Source: Brachyhypopomus gauderio
Lineage: Eukaryota > Chordata > Actinopteri > Gymnotiformes > Hypopomidae
Length of the DNA stretch: 64,000 bases
Assembly: GCF_052324685.1 (NCBI RefSeq)
Contig: NC_135211.1
Span: 13,300,740 to 13,364,739 of the forward strand
Reading direction: 5' to 3'
Shown here: in pieces, positions 58,303 to 64,000 of the stretch
Layout: the number at the start of each line of letters is the position of its first letter
Position numbering within the stretch: position 1 is the stretch's first letter
Program-made: the position numbers and the translations under genes
Notes under the pieces: generated by a model
What the model was told of the DNA's origin: nothing
Database searches by the model: none
Seen by the model: only the letters and a program-made list of their open reading frames with translations

Positions 58303-60548
58303 TCAAAATGTGTGACTGACTTGAAAGACATTTTCTCTCCTCATATCCTCACTGGTCCCACAGTTAACATTGTGTGTTAACCCACAATGCATCCTTCCAC
58401 TAACAGACAGAAGATGCATGTCAGCCATGTCAGACAGATCATCAGCCATGCTGTGGCATCGCAGGCCACAACCCCTTTTCTCCAGATATGTCTCTCCTTC
58501 CTCTTCCGTTAAAGGTGACAGAAGAGACCCTTCTGAAATATGTTGTGTAATCCTTATCTCTGGTTGATTGAGATGTCTGGTTTCTCTGGCATCTTCTTTG
58601 TAGCCTGGAGGAGTGACAGAGAAGGTTTGGTAACAGAATATCACTGGTAAGGTGTGACCCATCTCCATCATTATTCCCTAGATGTAAACATGTAAGCTGC
58701 TTCATGTTACATTTGTTCTTGCAGTTCCACAGATAGGGAGAAACCACCATCTCAAGCATCTTCTCAAGCCGGTAGTATTCCATTGAGGACCCTCTGGGAT
58801 CATGGACTCCCTGAGCACACACACAAAGCACATAGTCACTAATAAAGTGGACACAGCTGATGCCTAATCTGTGTGTGTGTGTGCAAGAAACATTCTTACC
58901 TGTAGGACCAGCAGCATCTGTGTGATGGCTGTGGGAAGCAGAGGCAGACTGGTGGGTAGGAGGTCTTCTACAGGAAGCCTCATCAGGACCAGATCCCTGA
59001 AGCCCAGCAGGGCCATCTGCCTCACTGTCAGCTCCTGGCCCTCAAGAGGAGCCGTGGGAATAGAAGCAAAGGTAGGATACTTATCTCCTTACCTCACGCT
59101 CTTATAATCCCTTTGGGAGCCATGCTTAAGTTGTGCTTCTTAAAGCTACAGGCCTCTGTATGGTACTAATGTCAGTGCAAATGTAATAAAAAAAATGCTC
59201 ATATTTTCTGGGGCAGTTGCATGTTGCACATTTGTTGCATGTTGTTCTATGCATTTACCTGCAATGGATAGAAGATAGCTTGCAGAGCGGGAAGGGTCTC
59301 AGAGAAAAATCTCAGCCATTCGTTAGCCAAGAGAAAGAGCTGACGTTCCCCTTTTGAGAAATGAAACATGTCATGCAAACAAACTTGGAGAACAAGTACT
59401 GTAAATGTGTTGGGGCTCGGTACTTGCCTTCATGTTGAACCTGCTCAAAAATAAACAGAAAGCCTTTATTCAGAAGCTGATTCTGTAACCAAGAAAACAG
59501 AAGATCTTAAGAGTGAAAGGCGCCAGGCTTTCCCATGAAATGATCACATTAAGGCCACAGCACTGTTTGAATGAGATTATTTGAAATCGCTGTACCATGC
59601 CAAAGTGACAACTGTGCGAAAATAAGTAAATAAAATACAATAGACAAAGAGGAGAATATTGTGTTCTCAGCTTCTACGCTGAGCCTTCTTCAGCTAGAGC
59701 TGGAGTGTACCTGAAAATACTCTTTGATGAACGACCCCATCTCTGTCTTTAGAAGCCATCTGTCAAAATGAAGAAGGCCCATGTGAGGGTTAGTGAGGCT
59801 TTGTGCCGTTTGTGCCACATATCCACCAACCAGCCACTCTGTAGAACCACCTCCACTGCTTCTCTTCACAGCCAGGTTAATGGGTGCACCTATAGTGCAT
59901 TTGTAGGTGCACAGTTACAGATTTTTCTGCCCACAAGGCACCCACTCACTGGCTATTTGTAGGGTCTGGCACACACATTTCCACATAGCAGCAGTTCTGT
60001 TGTCTCTGACACTGACCACTGATGTGAATTTGAAGATTTTGTGCATGGTAAAAGATGAGTACTAGTTAACTACACCTTTATGTTTTTTATATACAATATA
60101 AAAACAATATAAAAGTAATATAGTGGGCAATGATGCTTATATATGGTATAAACATGACATTTTTCTGTGTGTGTGTCATTCATGCATGGCTAGTTTATTG
60201 TATGTACCTTATGCTCTCATTTAAGCAGTAGAGTTCATTCATCTGAAGCTCCCTTCCCTGAAACACCTTGATGACTGCAGAATAGATACTAAAACAAAAC
60301 ACAGAATTCACAACCATCATTAACTCAGAATTCACACGGGCTAGATGAAAACAGATTACTTTAGACAACATTTGCTTGCCTAGTTATTCCAATTGCATTT
60401 ATCGGTGATTGAGTGTAAGATCTGATCTCTACCTGTTCATGTCACTGACACTGGAGCTATGCAGCATGCTGGGGGCGGGTTGTAGTTGAGAGAGGGTGGG
60501 TAAATGGGTGGAGCTCTGGTTGCAGGTTTGCTGCTGATTGGACCACAT
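58303..60548 (-). CDS. prr5l: Proline-rich 5-like protein (Protor-2), complete
   Basis: mTORC2-associated regulator. Exons: 60548-60433, 60288-60208, 59759-59711, 59482-59428, 59350-59259, 59040-58900, 58810-58711 and 58604-58303; 311 aa with consistent phases. The conserved HbrB-like core runs from FQGRELQMNELYCLNESIR through EMGSFIKEYFQNQLL, FFSETLPALQAIFYP and GQELTVRQMALLGFRDLVL to EYYRLEKMLEMVVSPYL. The C-terminal exon carries LSPLTEEEGETYLEKRG and LLSVSGRMHCGL, matching the PRR5L tail. The start is uncertain: ATG 60548 is the first usable Met in an exon that is open further upstream. The last intron (58710-58605, donor AAAT|GTAACA) is short and tentative. The intron after exon 4 starts with GC. 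The protein is shorter than human PRR5L. Confidence 0.88.
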
Positions 60549-62323
60549 CCTCGGTCCAGACGAAGACCAGTGTTCAGACGCGGCCAGGAACCATGCGCCA
60601 TCAGAGGGATAACACAGACATTTGGACCACTAGTTATTGAGTCCACGAGGTTAACCTGCATCTTGGTCATCAGTCAGAGTAGGAAGATGAGAGAATTCTC
60701 AGGTGTTCATGGCCTTGTGAAAATAGGCAGGTTGGCAAGCTCCACTTTGTCAACTTCCTGTGGTGCACCAGTTTCCTGCAACCAGGGCTGTATAGTGTAT
60801 ACTTCCGTTTATGCTGTATACTGATTAACTAAACAAAACGTACCTCTCAGCAGAGGCACGCGCAAGGACTAATGAGAGAAAGTACAGTGGGCCTGTCGAG
60901 CATATGACCTGTTTTAGCATTCTCACAAGAACAAGGTAGTTATAGAGTTGTGCTAAGCAATTATACAACACCAAGCAAAGACATATGCCACAAATAAAAC
61001 TATTCATTCAGAAATTGCACATAACAATTAGTGATAGTTTTTGCTTACTAGCTGAGTGGTGGATTTGACTGAAGGTGTCCTAAGATTGTTCTATAACAGA
61101 GTGACATGGTCAGAAAACAGTACAGTATGTTTAAAGAATCAAACTGTAGTGAATAATCCACTGAGGTATTCATTATCCAACGATGAATGTATTCCAATGA
61201 CAGAACAACCCTTAAAGTGTTTTATTTTCACTATTGAAACATGAGCCGAACGATTTATGCAACTCGGATTAAATTACAGCAAACAGAGTACATACCAAGC
61301 TGTTAGCAGCAGGTGGTCACAACTTCGTGTTAAGTTCCCACATTCCTTTTATTAGCGTTGTGTCTTCAAAAAGTTGGACTCAGGATTTCTGATGATTAAG
61401 AGGTCTGATGAATAAGAGACGACAAGTACATCCTGACAAGATGTTTAACCCTGTAACTGTTCAGTGGGTCTATCCCAGGCAGCGCTGTAAGCCAAACTCT
61501 TTCACCCTTTTCATGCTGGTAGTTTTTCTTTTTCTTTTTTTCCCCCCCATTTTTTTTTTTTACTTGCCTCAGTTACTGATTCATTAACTGTACTGGTCAT
61601 TCATTAATATTGTGTTGTCAGAGCTCAACGCTCTGGATAGACATATTAATAATAGCAGGGGTGCAGGAAAGCTGTTTCCAATGCATGTTTGGAGGTAAAG
61701 ACAGGTTGGTAAAGAGAGGTTTGATGAGTTCTACAGCAGTCGTTTACAACAGTCATTAATTTAAAGAAGGAAGCCTGGAAGTGGGAGTGGAGGTCTAATC
61801 ACAGCCAGAATGGCAGGAGTGACAACGTGACAAGTGCTTGTGTGAAACAAACGCATTGTTTACTATTAAAACCATTTATATTACTATTATTTAATTCACG
61901 GATATACCAGAAAAAAGCATTACAGTCAAATCACAAACATCATTGACTAATCTTAGTAGACAGCACAATAACTACAGGACTTTAAATATTAGATTTAAAT
62001 TTAAAAGAATTTTAAAAACAACCATAAATAGCTCAGACACAGAAAGGCAGTGCATTAATCTAAACATAGGCACATTTTTATGTTGGGTGGATGGAATCTG
62101 TGTTACTAAATCTGCTTTAGCAAAAAATGTAGTATTGTCCTAAAAGTAGCTGAATACACAGCCAGCGCCTGTGAGTCTGAGCCGCTGCTATTCATCAGTG
62201 GAAGGCGGGTTGGTGGAGGTGCCACGTCCTGGATGGCCTCCTGAACCCTCGTTCCTCGGGGAGCCCCGCTGAAGGGTGTTCGCTCTGCCTGCCCTGGACC
62301 CTGCGGACCAGACGGATGTGACG
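60549..62323. other. Region between prr5l start and trpm5 stop
   Basis: Should hold the prr5l promoter and 5' exon(s) and the trpm5 3' UTR. AT-rich, with pyrimidine tracts near 61526-61560. No further gene seen. Confidence 0.4.

Positions 62324-64000
<1,677 letters not shown>

Overview
The window is nuclear DNA of a bony fish. It holds intron-rich vertebrate genes, long CA, GT and AT microsatellites, and teleost-type mobile elements (Tc1/mariner, a hAT-like MITE, a tRNA-derived SINE, a LINE 3' end and a solo LTR). The SINE and several dispersed repeats resemble families I associate with otophysan fishes (characins, catfishes, cyprinids); that is recognition from memory, not a search result.

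Layout, left to right. (1) 1-744, minus strand: the first two coding exons of an igf2 gene that continues off the left edge. A Tc1-like transposon (990-2451) lies about 245 bp upstream of its start codon. (2) 2454-8295: mostly intergenic, with a hAT-like MITE, a decayed Tc1/mariner remnant and a promoter-like GC-rich island near 7600-7860. (3) 8296-17953, minus: a complete carnitine palmitoyltransferase 1 gene (cpt1a-like), 18 coding exons. Exon 8 is present as two alternative copies whose phases allow only one to be used. (4) 19146-27394, plus: mfge8 (signal peptide, three EGF domains with RGD in the second, two discoidin domains), head-to-head with cpt1a. (5) 30524-32412, plus: hapln3 (Ig plus two link modules). 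(6) 44194-35311, minus: acan (aggrecan core protein), complete, convergent with hapln3. (7) 44202-53280: acan first intron and intergenic DNA with a LINE fragment. (8) 54152-56920, plus: traf6. (9) 60548-58303, minus: prr5l, convergent with traf6, with a probable GC-AG intron. (10) 64000-62324, minus: the 3' exons of a TRPM channel, best matched to trpm5, which continues off the right edge.

Functionally, mfge8-hapln3-acan is the fish counterpart of the human 15q26 extracellular-matrix cluster: hapln3 and acan share the Ig/link fold that binds hyaluronan. igf2, trpm5, cpt1a, traf6 and prr5l are unrelated in function; their human counterparts all lie on chromosome 11, so the window joins two ancestral linkage groups.

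All exon boundaries were read by eye from GT/GC...AG signals, phase continuity and homology remembered for each family. In every complete gene the exon lengths sum to an open frame (cpt1a 774 aa, mfge8 477, hapln3 359, acan 1502, traf6 542, prr5l 311), which is the main internal check.
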